A DNA stretch of 64,000 nt from Tenacibaculum aiptasiae (GCF_008806755.1 NZ_WAAU01000008.1:186530-250529), one strand, 5' to 3'; counted from the stretch's first letter, positions 44,772 through 53,102 are shown. Numbers and translations: made by a program. The notes: generated from the sequence alone by a model not told the origin.

Positions 44772-45086
44772 ATGATACAGTTAGTTAAAGATTTTGAATT
44801 GTATTCTTTAAGAATAGGAGAGCTAATTGAAAAATCTAATTATAAAACAAAGTATTTTATTGAAAAACTCGAAGTTTCTAAACCTACCTTTTATAGAAAG
44901 TTAAAAGACCAAACTTTTACTGTAAAAGAGTTAGTAAAAATTGCGGAATTACTTTATCCTCAAGAATATTACGAATGGAAATTGAATAATAATATCTCTG
45001 AAAGTAAAAAACAATATAGAGAAGGTAAATTTGAAAATGCTCGTACTACTATAGAAGAATTACGAAAAGAATATCAAAACCAATAA
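44772..45086 (+). CDS. HTH protein, probable antitoxin
   Basis: 104 residues from ATG 44772 (a TTG at 44739 would add 11 residues). Residues ~10-60 look like an XRE-type HTH (KTKYFIEKLEVSKPTFYRKLK, then TVKELVKIAELL). The tail SKKQYREGKFENARTTIEELRKEY resembles the toxin-binding C-terminus of Bacteroidetes antitoxins. The 3' end overlaps by 13 bases the end of the convergent RelE/ParE-like gene. Antitoxin role is inferred. Confidence 0.5.
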   Translation: MIQLVKDFELYSLRIGELIEKSNYKTKYFIEKLEVSKPTFYRKLKDQTFTVKELVKIAELLYPQEYYEWKLNNNISESKKQYREGKFENARTTIEELRKEYQNQ

Positions 45087-45361
45087 GGGTAACGTTTATT
45101 ATTCCATACAGAAACAATTAAATAAGTATCATTGTCAACCTGATCATATAGTATATAAATTTGCTCAACAACTAAAATCTTTCTAAGATTTAACCTTTCA
45201 TCATATATTCCTGTATATAATCCTTTCTCCAATAATTCAATAACCTTATCAAAAAAATCCAAATAGTTTAAGGCAACTTTTTTTCCAAAGTTCTTAAATA
45301 AATATGCTACATTTTCTTTATTTTCTAAGCTAGCAAGCTCAGATATCACTATCTTTTTCAT
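45074..45361 (-). CDS. RelE/ParE-like toxin
   Basis: 95 residues. The C-terminal part ILVVEQIYILYDQVDNDTYLIVSVWNNKRYP is the typical beta-sheet ending of RelE/ParE proteins, preceded by two helices (YLFKNFGKKVALNYLDFF and VIELLEKG). RelE members cut mRNA at the ribosome; ParE members act on gyrase; which is meant here is not clear. Unusual in that it converges with, instead of following, the antitoxin-like gene. Confidence 0.55.
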   Translation of the reverse strand: MKKIVISELASLENKENVAYLFKNFGKKVALNYLDFFDKVIELLEKGLYTGIYDERLNLRKILVVEQIYILYDQVDNDTYLIVSVWNNKRYPYWF

Positions 45362-45466
45362 TTGTAAAAAAGTAAACTTAATAAGTTATATACTAGGCTC
45401 TTTTTTACAATGGGGAGAATTATGTAAATATAATATTAAGACATTGAACAACCAAAATAAACAATT

Positions 45467-46555
45467 TTAAAACTCTTCTAAAGCAGGCAAAACTTTGTTA
45501 CTAAAGTCAAATAAAGCTTGATTCTCCCATGGAGATGCATTAGTAGCTTGAGTTCCTTTCCATGCTACTAACTCAGCTCCCCAATAACAAAAACCTATTC
45601 CATTTTTAACTTCATTCGTAAGTTTTTTAACTTTTCGTATAAATAACTGTTGTCCCTCTGGTGATGATGGATAATCAGGTAAAATCAAGTGACTATCTAA
45701 ACCAACAATATTATTGGTCCAATCATTCCAACCTAGTGTAAAAGGATATGCTGTTTCAGCTATGAGTATTTTTTTATCATGCTCATTAGCCAACTGATTC
45801 ATTGTAGATGCCAGCTTATTCAAAGATTTCCCATGCCAAATTGGGTAGTATGAAAGTCCAATTATATCATAATCAAGTGTTTTTACTTGATTATAAAACC
45901 ATAGAGCATTTTCTATACCTGCAAAATGTATTATAATTTTAGTACTCTTAGAGTGGTCTCTAACAGCTTTAATTCCTGAACTCATTAGTGCACTAAACTG
46001 ATTATAATTATCAGTTATATGTCCCATTGGATGCAAAAATCCAGTATTAATTTCATTACCAATTTGAATGTATTCTGGCTGTAAATTTTCTATTACTTGT
46101 TTAGTATAATCATAAACTTTGTCTTTCATTTCAGAAAAATTGAGCCCCATCCAATTCGCAGGTATTTTTTGCTGACTAGGGTCTGCCCAAGTATCTGAAT
46201 AATGAAGCGTTAACCATATTTTAAAACCCTTGGTTTTTAACTCTTTAGTAAACTTTTGGGCTTCATCAAAACCCGAATGTACATTCGAAGGATTTACCCA
46301 TAGTCGTAACCGAATAGTATTGATACCACTTTGTTTCAGGATATCTAAAAAATTTCTCGAATTTCCGTTTGAGTCATAAAACTTTGTGTTTGAACTTGAT
46401 ATTTCAGGAAACCTAGAAATGTCTACAGCAGAAATAAACTCTTGTACTTCATCTTCATTTTCAAGATTTATAGTATTGCTCTTACTACAAGAAGTAAAAA
46501 CTAAAACAATTACAAATAGAATCCTGAATACATTCAAAAAAGCACCTTTATTCAT
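45467..46555 (-). CDS. GH53 arabinogalactan endo-beta-1,4-galactanase, lipoprotein
   Basis: 362 residues, lipobox FTSC (Cys23). GH53 motifs throughout: VDISRFPEI, TIRLRLWVNPS, LTLHYSDTWADPSQQ, catalytic acid/base Glu168 in IQIGNEINTG and nucleophile Glu267 in ILIAETAYPF. Cleaves beta-1,4-galactan side chains outside the cytoplasm; here it stands alone, without the SusC/SusD pair of a typical utilisation locus. Could be a remnant of, or addition to, algal/plant polysaccharide use. Confidence 0.93.
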   Translation of the reverse strand: MNKGAFLNVFRILFVIVLVFTSCSKSNTINLENEDEVQEFISAVDISRFPEISSSNTKFYDSNGNSRNFLDILKQSGINTIRLRLWVNPSNVHSGFDEAQKFTKELKTKGFKIWLTLHYSDTWADPSQQKIPANWMGLNFSEMKDKVYDYTKQVIENLQPEYIQIGNEINTGFLHPMGHITDNYNQFSALMSSGIKAVRDHSKSTKIIIHFAGIENALWFYNQVKTLDYDIIGLSYYPIWHGKSLNKLASTMNQLANEHDKKILIAETAYPFTLGWNDWTNNIVGLDSHLILPDYPSSPEGQQLFIRKVKKLTNEVKNGIGFCYWGAELVAWKGTQATNASPWENQALFDFSNKVLPALEEF

Positions 46556-46635
46556 CTTTAAAATATTGGAAAAACGAATATAATTAAAAAGAGTCTATTT
46601 TTTAATTGAATACATTAAAAAAAAGGAGGGAAGTA

Positions 46636-47340
46636 TTGTTTAAATTACCAACATTCTCTTTACTTTTTACGCTCAATTTAGAGTTAAATAATAGAAAGAG
46701 TTGTAGTATTTTTGTCTTTCATTTTTATAAATCCAGAAACTTGTTAAAAAACATAGAGCATTTACCCCAAGAAAATTATAGAGATACAGACTATTTTATA
46801 TTCTGTTTAGAAGCTGTTGATGATGTTGAAATGAATGAGGATACACTTACTCAAAAGAAATTAGAGGAGTTAACTATGCAATATGGAATCGCTAGTATTT
46901 ATCAAACATGCGATTCTATTGAAGGCTTAGAAGCAAGTTTAAATACTTTGGTTTTAGATGATCACAATTTTAAAAACTATGAAATTATCTACTTTGTTAT
47001 AACAGGCGAAGCCAATAGCATTTGTTTGAATGATTATTACTATAGTTTACAAGAAATTGCAGAGATTTTTGAAGGTCGATTAAATGATAAACTATTGCAT
47101 TTTTCTAATGCAAAAGTGCTTGATTTAGATGAAGATGAAGCACAGTATTTTTTAGATATTACAGGAGCAAAAGGTATTTCTGGATACGGTAATCAATTTA
47201 ATGGAATAGCTAGTTCTGATCTTGATAAAGTGTTTTTTAACCTGTTTAAAAAAGACGATGACATGTTAAATGCAGTAGAAAAACTTTACAAAAAGCACTA
47301 TAAACTATGTAAACTTCTCGATTTTAGGTTGTATTATTAA
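46636..47340 (+). CDS. degenerate caspase-like (DUF6642-type) protein
   Basis: 234 residues. Start taken as TTG at 46636 because a perfect AAGGAGG lies six bases before it; an in-frame TTG at 46606 is the alternative. The core reads DYFIFCLEAVDDV, NYEIIYFVITGEANSI, ISGYGNQFNGIASSDLDKV. In the caspase/CHAT-like DUF6642 group the second strand ends in xHG and a later one in GSC; here these positions read ITG and SNA, so the active site appears lost. No clear operon partner; a binding or regulatory role is possible. Family name is from memory. Confidence 0.45.
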   Translation: MFKLPTFSLLFTLNLELNNRKSCSIFVFHFYKSRNLLKNIEHLPQENYRDTDYFIFCLEAVDDVEMNEDTLTQKKLEELTMQYGIASIYQTCDSIEGLEASLNTLVLDDHNFKNYEIIYFVITGEANSICLNDYYYSLQEIAEIFEGRLNDKLLHFSNAKVLDLDEDEAQYFLDITGAKGISGYGNQFNGIASSDLDKVFFNLFKKDDDMLNAVEKLYKKHYKLCKLLDFRLYY

Positions 47341-47404
47341 ATTACTAAAGCCTATTTAATTCACACATTATAATTGTATTATTGTTAAAGAAAAGTAGTT
47401 AAAA

Positions 47405-48406
47405 TTGGATTCACTTACTCAAATTGTATTAGGAGCAGCAGTTGGCGAGGCTGTCTTAGGAAAAAAAATTGGCAACAAAGCCTTACTTTATGGAGCTATT
47501 GGAGGTACCATTCCTGATCTTGATGTATTTCTGGGTTCTTTTACAGATACCATTACTGCTATAGAATTACATCGTGGTTTTAGTCATTCTATTCTATTTT
47601 CTATCATTATGGCACCACTTTTGGGCTGGCTAGTCAATAAATTAGAAAAAAAGAAAAACCTTGGTTGGCAACCTTGGGCAAAACTATTTTTTTGGAGCTT
47701 GATTACACATCCATTATTGGATGCTTTTACTACATGGGGCACACAAATACTTTGGCCATTAGATATCAAAGTAGCGTTCAATTCTATTTTTGTTATAGAT
47801 CCCTTATATACTTTACCATTTCTCTTTTGTTGTATCGCAGTTCTTTTTTATAAACCTGAATCAAAACGCAGGGCACAAATTAATCAGTTTGGTCTTATAA
47901 TATCTACAAGCTATCTTTTTATCGCCTTGATTTTAAAGTTGATAGTTTATAATAAAGTTGAAAACGAATTAAAAAATCAAGGGATACAATATACTGTCAT
48001 TAGTACACGTCCAGCAGCTTTGAATACTATTTTATGGAATATTAATATCGATACAAAAGACAATTATCTTATTACTGATTATTCTTTTTTTGATACTCAA
48101 CCCTTAAAATTTACTGCATATCCTAAGCATCGTGAAAAATCTGATGTATTAACTAAATATACTAATGTACAACGACTTATAGATATTTCAGAAGGTTGGT
48201 ATATTATAGAACAAAAAGATAACCAATGGTATTTTAACGATTTACGTTTTGGATTAATTCCCAAAAAAGATGGTACTTCATTTTTTACTTTTTCTTATCT
48301 TTTAAAAGAAGAGGAGGGCAATATCCAAGCAACAGAACTTCCTAAAACTGGTCGTGATGCCAAATTCTTGATGAAAACACTTTGGCAAAGAATTAAGGGG
48401 AATTAA
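47405..48406 (+). CDS. membrane-bound metal-dependent hydrolase (YdjM type, PF04307)
   Basis: 333 residues; starts at TTG with the highly conserved MDSLTQIVLGAAVGE. Metal ligands: PDLDV, HRGFSHS and, near residue 100, THPLLDAFTTWGTQ; four or five membrane helices in the first 190 residues, then a soluble C-terminal domain. In the family the role is poorly known (phospholipid or signalling hydrolase, LexA-regulated in enterics). Solitary gene. Confidence 0.85.
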   Translation: MDSLTQIVLGAAVGEAVLGKKIGNKALLYGAIGGTIPDLDVFLGSFTDTITAIELHRGFSHSILFSIIMAPLLGWLVNKLEKKKNLGWQPWAKLFFWSLITHPLLDAFTTWGTQILWPLDIKVAFNSIFVIDPLYTLPFLFCCIAVLFYKPESKRRAQINQFGLIISTSYLFIALILKLIVYNKVENELKNQGIQYTVISTRPAALNTILWNINIDTKDNYLITDYSFFDTQPLKFTAYPKHREKSDVLTKYTNVQRLIDISEGWYIIEQKDNQWYFNDLRFGLIPKKDGTSFFTFSYLLKEEEGNIQATELPKTGRDAKFLMKTLWQRIKGN

Positions 48407-48456
48407 TTCCTTTTTTAATAATATACTAGATTGATTATTTAAAACTCAATCCAAAA

Positions 48457-48502
48457 TGTAACCAGTTACATTTATTTCGATATATTTGCGTAACCAGTTA
48501 CA
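48457..48502 (+). promoter_or_regulatory. double MarR operator and promoter
   Basis: TGTAACCAGTTACA at 48457-48470 and CGTAACCAGTTACA at 48489-48502, dyads 32 bp apart (three helical turns). The -7 element TATATTTG (48481-48488) lies between them and touches the second. Occupation by the MarR-type protein encoded next would shut its own promoter. Confidence 0.7.
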
Positions 48503-48508
48503 TATAAA

Positions 48509-49003
48509 ATGGAGAAAGATTTTTTAACAACATTAGATTATTCAGGAATTATAGCTAGAGTAAAAAGATTTAGCGATAGCATAATTTATGATGTAAGAAA
48601 AATATATGACAATTCTGAATTTGATATTGAACCTAATTGGCATTTATATTTTTTACTCTTAGAAAAAGAACATCGCTTAACAGTAACAGAAATAGCAGAC
48701 AAGCTAAAGTTCTCACATCCAGCAGTTATAAAAGTAATTAAGAAAATGGAGGAGAAGGGCTATGTGTTAATTTCAACAGATGAAAAAGATTCGAGAAAGA
48801 AACTTATTGAGCTCTCTCAAAAAAGTAAAGAAATGTTTCCTGCTTTTAAACTTCAATGGAAAAAGATTAAAGATATAGTCAATGAAATTGTTAATGAAAA
48901 TTTTTTATTACAATTTTCTCAAATAGAAAAAAATTTAGATGAAAAGAATTTTTTCGAGCGTTTCAATGATGATAAAAAACTTAAAAACAACAAAATACAA
49001 TAA
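48509..49003 (+). CDS. MarR family transcriptional regulator
   Basis: 164 residues. Winged HTH: LTVTEIADKLKFSHPAVIKVIKKMEEKGYV followed by the wing DEKDSRKKLIELSQKSKEM. Two dyads upstream suggest autorepression. The following cupin gene is cotranscribed (one base gap), so the inducer may be a substrate or product of that protein. Confidence 0.9.
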   Translation: MEKDFLTTLDYSGIIARVKRFSDSIIYDVRKIYDNSEFDIEPNWHLYFLLLEKEHRLTVTEIADKLKFSHPAVIKVIKKMEEKGYVLISTDEKDSRKKLIELSQKSKEMFPAFKLQWKKIKDIVNEIVNENFLLQFSQIEKNLDEKNFFERFNDDKKLKNNKIQ

Positions 49004-49004
49004 T

Positions 49005-49328
49005 ATGTTACCTGAAATAATAGATAGACATCCTAGTGCAATAATTCCTTTAGAAGGAGTTACTTCAAAACTAATTCAAGCTGGAAATCAACAGTTTATT
49101 TTTATGGAATTTGAAAACGATGCTGAAGTTCCTACTCACTCTCACAATGCACAATGGGGAATTGTTTTAGATGGAGAAATGGAATTAACCATAGATGGAA
49201 AACCTAGATTATTAAAAAAAGGCGATAGCTATTTTATCGAAAAAGATGTTTTGCATTCTGCTAAAATTAAAGCTGGTTATAAAGACTTAACTTTATTCGA
49301 TCAAGCTGATAGATATAAAACTCTTTAA
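49005..49328 (+). CDS. small cupin-domain protein
   Basis: 107 residues from the ATG at 49005, one base after the MarR stop (the frame extends upstream into that gene). Single cupin: VPTHSHNAQWGIVLDGEMELTIDG with His ligands, then KKGDSYFIEKDVLHSAKIKAG. Metal-binding beta-barrel, cytoplasmic; specific reaction unknown. Confidence 0.85.
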   Translation: MLPEIIDRHPSAIIPLEGVTSKLIQAGNQQFIFMEFENDAEVPTHSHNAQWGIVLDGEMELTIDGKPRLLKKGDSYFIEKDVLHSAKIKAGYKDLTLFDQADRYKTL

Positions 49329-49413
49329 TATTATATCAAATTCACTAATTTTAAACATCTTGTTTAGAATTTATAAATTGAGATAAAAAACATTAAAATC
49401 TGTTACTTTTTTT

Positions 49414-49505
49414 GACCTTCCTGAGAATCGCGTATTTTAAAATTTCTGTATCATAGTACTGAATACTCAATTCTCAGAGAGGTTAAAATTTGGGTGTTTT
49501 TTTCT
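49414..49505 (+). ncRNA. long hairpin element, possible RNA or terminator
   Basis: GACCTTCCTGAGAAT (49414-49428) pairs with ATTCTCAGAGAGGTT (49470-49484): 15 bp with one mismatch and two G-U. Inside, GTATT/AATAC (49432-49436, 49462-49466) extends the fold. A T-run begins about ten bases downstream. No reading frame. Lies between the cupin gene and the blaI promoter; terminator of the MarR-cupin transcript or a separate RNA. Confidence 0.4.
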
Positions 49506-49585
49506 AAATTTTCACCAATAAGTTTCTTTTAAATATTGAAGTCAATATAACCTTAAAATAAATGTTAATTATAAGAATCTAAAGT

Positions 49586-49629
49586 GTTCTATACGATTAG
49601 AACAAAAAAACGTTCTATATTTGTAGAAA
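49586..49629 (+). promoter_or_regulatory. two BlaI/MecI-type operators and promoter
   Basis: GTTCTATACGATTAGAAC (49586-49603) and GTTCTATATTTGTAGAAA (49612-49629): TTCTA-n6-TAGAA dyads 26 bp apart. The -7 element TATATTTG (49616-49623) is inside the second. The same pair of dyads occurs at 50967-51011. Confidence 0.75.
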
Positions 49630-49640
49630 GATTTTGAGAT

Positions 49641-50012
49641 ATGCAATTAACAAACACAGAAGAAAAATTAATGCATTATTTATGGAAAAGGGAAAAAGCA
49701 TTATTAAAAGAATTGTTGAATGATTTTCCTGATCCAAAACCAGCAAAAACAACCATAGCTACTTTGCTAAAAAGAATGACAGAAAAGGGAATTATTAATT
49801 ATCATCTCTTAGGATCAAAGAGAGAATATTATCCGTTAATAGCAAAAAAAGAATATTCATCGAGTTCAGTTAGTAAGCTGATTAAAAACTTTTTCAATAA
49901 TTCAGCTGTGCAGTTAGCTTCATTTTGTACAACAGAAAATAACATGACAGAAGAAGAGCTAAAAGAACTACGCAGCATTATAGATAAACAGCTTCAAAAC
50001 AAGTCAAAATGA
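49641..50012 (+). CDS. BlaI/MecI/CopY family repressor
   Basis: 123 residues. Penicillinase-repressor winged HTH (LTNTEEKLMHYLWKR, KTTIATLLKRMTEKGIINYHLLGSKREYYPLI) plus C-terminal dimer helix. The usual site of proteolysis lies between the HTH and dimer part. Overlaps the M56 gene by four bases (ATGA). Controls its own operon and the gene at 51037 through the TTCTA-n6-TAGAA dyads. Confidence 0.92.
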   Translation: MQLTNTEEKLMHYLWKREKALLKELLNDFPDPKPAKTTIATLLKRMTEKGIINYHLLGSKREYYPLIAKKEYSSSSVSKLIKNFFNNSAVQLASFCTTENNMTEEELKELRSIIDKQLQNKSK

Positions 50013-50896
50013 TGTATTTCTTTATCAAATCAACTGTTTGTGTAAGTCTTTTGTTTGTGTTCTATAAATTGTTTTTAGAACGTCAAAAAATGCATCAATT
50101 CAATCGATTCTACTTGTTAGCAATGCTATTAATGGCTATCATATTTCCTAATTTAAAAATATATATGGAAAGCCCAATAGAGAATATAAGTAGTATTAGT
50201 ACAATACAAAATAATACATATTTTACTTATTTTTTCTACCTATATATAATTGTTACAAGCTTTTTATTAGTTCGTTTCATTAAAAGTTTAGTAGCTATTT
50301 TAAAAAGGATATTTAAGAATAAGCACATAAAAAAGTATAAAAATGTATCATTGATATTATTGGATGAGAAAATACTTCCACATACTTTTTTAAGTTATGT
50401 ATTTCTTAATAAAGAAGACTATAAATCAAAAAACATTGCACAAGAGTTATATACTCACGAATACACACATGCTATTCAAAAACATACCATAGATGTATTG
50501 TTTACTGAACTTTTTCAAATAGTATTCTGGTTTAATCCTTTAACACATTTAATAACAAAAGCGATTAAGTTAAATCATGAATTTATTGCAGACGAATGTG
50601 TAATTGCTACTCATAAAAATCAATATTCATATCAAAATATGTTGTTAGATCTAGCAACTTTTCACAATTCGAATGTTCTTACCAGTAATGTAAATTATTC
50701 ACTTACAAAGCAACGCTTTTTAATGATGAATAAAAGAACACCATCCGTTTTAAAAAGAATAATTCAAATAGCGGTACTACCATTATTCACTTTAGTTTTT
50801 TTATTTATAGCTGATATTACTACAAATAAAGAAGAGCATCATCACAATGAAGAGCATAGAAGCTATACAGAAAGCTCTTTAAAAGAACACGAATAA
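50009..50896 (+). CDS. M56 (BlaR1-type) membrane peptidase, sensor/antirepressor
   Basis: 295 residues. Membrane helices at residues ~3-22, ~34-50, ~70-92 and ~252-270; HEYTH (His150, Glu151, His154) is the HExxH zinc site and HEFIADE near residue 196 supplies the third ligand. It lacks the extracytoplasmic penicillin-binding domain of BlaR1, so the signal is not a covalently bound beta-lactam. The tail after the last helix is His/Glu-rich (EEHHHNEEHRSYTE), in line with a metal or surface stress signal. Confidence 0.88.
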   Translation: MMYFFIKSTVCVSLLFVFYKLFLERQKMHQFNRFYLLAMLLMAIIFPNLKIYMESPIENISSISTIQNNTYFTYFFYLYIIVTSFLLVRFIKSLVAILKRIFKNKHIKKYKNVSLILLDEKILPHTFLSYVFLNKEDYKSKNIAQELYTHEYTHAIQKHTIDVLFTELFQIVFWFNPLTHLITKAIKLNHEFIADECVIATHKNQYSYQNMLLDLATFHNSNVLTSNVNYSLTKQRFLMMNKRTPSVLKRIIQIAVLPLFTLVFLFIADITTNKEEHHHNEEHRSYTESSLKEHE

Positions 50897-50966
50897 ACAT
50901 CCATTTTATCTATTAAAATTTAGACCAGCTTTTTTCTAAAAGTTAAAAAAAACCTAAAATATTTTT

Positions 50967-51011
50967 GTTCTACAATATTAGAACAATATATTTGTTCTGT
51001 ATCTGTAGAAC
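50967..51011 (+). promoter_or_regulatory. second pair of BlaI-type operators
   Basis: GTTCTACAATATTAGAAC (50967-50984) and GTTCTGTATCTGTAGAAC (50994-51011), 27 bp apart; the -7 element TATATTTG (50987-50994) lies between. Same dyads as at 49586-49629. Confidence 0.75.
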
Positions 51012-51036
51012 AATTATTAATTTAAATTTTAAGAAA

Positions 51037-51588
51037 ATGAAACTAAAAAATGTACAACGATTAACAGTTTTAATGGCAATAGCTTTAACTATTTCTTGCA
51101 AAACTAATGCACAGCACAGTGAAGGAAATCATTCTGAAAATAAAGGACACGAAACTAAAATGATGAAAGGAGCCCATGAACGTGATTATGAAGGGGGAGA
51201 AAGTGAAGAGGATGGAAGCCAATTAAAAAAGAATGAAACCTATAATTTAACAAAGAAAGGAGTTCAATTAGTGCTAAAGTTTGATGAAAAATCAAATGCT
51301 TTTAAAGGGTTTATGCAAAATAAAACTAAAGAGCCAATAAAAAGAGCTCGTGTAGAAATTCATTTATCAAATGGCAAAGAGTTGGGGCCAACAAAACCAA
51401 TAACATTACAACCAAATCAAAAGCAAAAACTAACTATAAAATCAACAAAAAAATCTTTTACAACTTGGTCTACACATGCAGAAGTAGGGAGTAACGAACA
51501 TGCTCACGGAGAACAAGAAGGCAAGGGGCATGAAGGTCGAGAACGTGGAGAACACGGAAAAAAGAGAGAAAGAAAAGGAGAACATTAA
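51037..51588 (+). CDS. BlaI-controlled Gly/Glu/His-rich lipoprotein
   Basis: 183 residues from the ATG at 51037; the frame is open upstream but there overlaps the operators. Lipobox TISC. A low-complexity His/Glu/Gly segment (residues ~30-60), a beta-rich domain (VQLVLKFDEKSNAFKGFMQN, RARVEIHLSNGKELGPTKP, TTWSTHAEVG) and a second His/Glu/Gly/Lys-rich tail of ~35 residues. The beta domain is paralogous to that of the next gene. Metal binding by the His-rich ends is conceivable but unproved. Confidence 0.7.
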   Translation: MKLKNVQRLTVLMAIALTISCKTNAQHSEGNHSENKGHETKMMKGAHERDYEGGESEEDGSQLKKNETYNLTKKGVQLVLKFDEKSNAFKGFMQNKTKEPIKRARVEIHLSNGKELGPTKPITLQPNQKQKLTIKSTKKSFTTWSTHAEVGSNEHAHGEQEGKGHEGRERGEHGKKRERKGEH

Positions 51589-51650
51589 ACTAAGAGCAAT
51601 GAAATAAGATTACCTAATATTTTTAATTAATCACTTAAATTTCAATAATT

Positions 51651-52130
51651 ATGAAAAAAGTAGTTTTATTTTTTGCGATGATTTTCGCAATAAACCTGAT
51701 AACAATTTCATGCAGCCAAAACAACAATGAAGCTGGAGAAATGATGCATAATGAAAATGGCATGGGAGAAGCAGGAGAAGGAAATCATTCCGAAACAGGC
51801 AATGAACAAGGAGAAAGTGGAAAGCGTTGGGCAAAAAATGCCACCGCAGACGAAACTTTAAATGGTATTCGAGCTATTATTACATTTAATGCATCAACCA
51901 ACACTTTTGAAGGAACTTTTCAAAACCTAAACACAAATGTGGCACAACAAACACGTTTGGAAGTACACATTTTCGATGCTAATGGAAATAGTACAGAGTA
52001 TGGTCCAACTCCAGGAGTTGATATGCAACCTAATGAAACAAGGAATATAACATTATCAATTCCTACTGGTACAAATTTTGTTGAATTTGCAATGCATCCA
52101 GAAGTAGGAACAGCAGGATCTGGAGGCTAA
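51651..52130 (+). CDS. lipoprotein paralogous to the BlaI-controlled lipoprotein
   Basis: 159 residues, lipobox TISC. Gly/Glu/Asn/Met-rich stretch at residues ~25-60, then the same beta domain: IRAIITFNASTNTFEGTFQN, TRLEVHIFDANGNSTEYGPTPG, and EFAMHPEVG. Follows the previous gene by 62 bases with no operator of its own visible, so probably cotranscribed. Ends in a strong terminator. Confidence 0.7.
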   Translation: MKKVVLFFAMIFAINLITISCSQNNNEAGEMMHNENGMGEAGEGNHSETGNEQGESGKRWAKNATADETLNGIRAIITFNASTNTFEGTFQNLNTNVAQQTRLEVHIFDANGNSTEYGPTPGVDMQPNETRNITLSIPTGTNFVEFAMHPEVGTAGSGG

Positions 52131-52154
52131 AAAAATTCCATAACTATCTTATAC

Positions 52155-52190
52155 AACGAGAACAGAATTGAATTCTGTTCTCGTTCTTAT
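52155..52190 (+). terminator. terminator hairpin
   Basis: ACGAGAACAGAATT and AATTCTGTTCTCGT form a perfect 14-bp stem around a single G (effective loop opens to 5-7 bases), followed by TT-rich sequence. Ends the BlaI regulon transcript. Confidence 0.65.
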
Positions 52191-52326
52191 TTATATATAA
52201 ATTTAACTTCTAGTAAAAATTTAATAAAGCTTATCAAAATAGAAAAACGTAACTTTTCATATTCTTTGCCTGAAACAACGATAGGAGTGAAGCATCATTA
52301 AAATATTTCAATATAAATCAAAGTCA

Positions 52327-52355
52327 TTTCACATATCATTTTAGACGTTTCACTT
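52327..52355 (+). promoter_or_regulatory. LytTR-type direct repeat before the Spy-like gene
   Basis: TTTCAC at 52327 and 52348, 21 bp apart, with ATTTTAG in the spacer. The counterpart at 54883/54904 has the same word, period and ATTTTAG spacer. A 21-22 bp period fits LytTR proteins, and a LytTR gene lies between the two sites. Confidence 0.5.
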
Positions 52356-52418
52356 TAAAAATTAAATTATGCTTCAACTACTGAAATACATTTGTCTCAT
52401 AATTATTAAAAAATAAAA

Positions 52419-53057
52419 ATGAAAGCAATCAAAAATATCTTAATAGTTACATTATTAATAGCCAGTTCAATAACATTTGCTCAAGACAAAAAACTTAGCG
52501 AAAAACAAAAAGAGCAAGCAAAAGAAAAATTAGCACAGTATTTTGAAAAACTGAACTTATCTGAAACTCAAAAAGCATCATATGAAACTATTGCTAAAAA
52601 ATATGGCGAGCAATTAAAATTTGTAAAAGAAGCTGGTCTTTCTAAACAAGAAAAAATAAAAGAAGTACAGCGTATTCAGTCTGAAAAGGATTCTGAACTA
52701 AAAGAATTATTGTCTGAAGAACAATATTTAATGTATCAAGATTTCAAGACAGATAAACGTAAATCATTAAGTAAAAATTTTTCGGGTGAGTTTTCAGAAT
52801 ATATCAATCGATTAAATCTAACAGAAGATCAAAAGCCGCAATATATCGAAATTTCAAAAAGATATGGTAGTCAATTAAAAGCCTTAAAAAATAGTAGCAA
52901 ATCTCGTTTTAGTAAATACAGAGCATATAAATCTATTCAAAAAGGTAAAAACAAGGAAATGAAGTCCTTATTGTCATCTAAACAATATAAAGTATATTTA
53001 GAGATACAAAAAGAAGTTCAAAAGAAGATGAAGGAAAAACGAAAAGAAAAAAAATAA
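52419..53057 (+). CDS. Spy/CpxP-like periplasmic protein, duplicated
   Basis: 212 residues, signal peptide (cleavage near TFAQD). All-helical and Lys/Glu-rich. Two halves repeat the same pattern: YFEKLNLSETQKASYETIAKKYGEQLK, and YINRLNLTEDQKPQYIEISKRYGSQLK, each followed by a KxLLSxxQYxxY segment; these are LTxxQ-like signatures of the Spy/CpxP group of periplasmic stress chaperones. A short hairpin separates it from the LytS/LytTR genes. Confidence 0.75.
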   Translation: MKAIKNILIVTLLIASSITFAQDKKLSEKQKEQAKEKLAQYFEKLNLSETQKASYETIAKKYGEQLKFVKEAGLSKQEKIKEVQRIQSEKDSELKELLSEEQYLMYQDFKTDKRKSLSKNFSGEFSEYINRLNLTEDQKPQYIEISKRYGSQLKALKNSSKSRFSKYRAYKSIQKGKNKEMKSLLSSKQYKVYLEIQKEVQKKMKEKRKEKK

Positions 53058-53073
53058 TAACTCTTTAATTATA

Positions 53074-53097
53074 AAAGGCTTGCAATGCAAGCCTTTC
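53074..53097 (+). terminator. weak terminator or attenuator
   Basis: AAGGCTTGCAATGCAAGCCTT forms an 8-9 bp hairpin, followed by TCTAT. Between the Spy-like gene and the kinase start; read-through would let the two-component genes be partly controlled from upstream. Confidence 0.45.
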
Positions 53098-53102
53098 TAT
53101 CT

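Noticed and set aside
50009..50896. True beta-lactam sensor BlaR1
   Set aside because: At 295 residues it has no penicillin-binding domain with SxxK after the last helix; only the M56 peptidase part is present.
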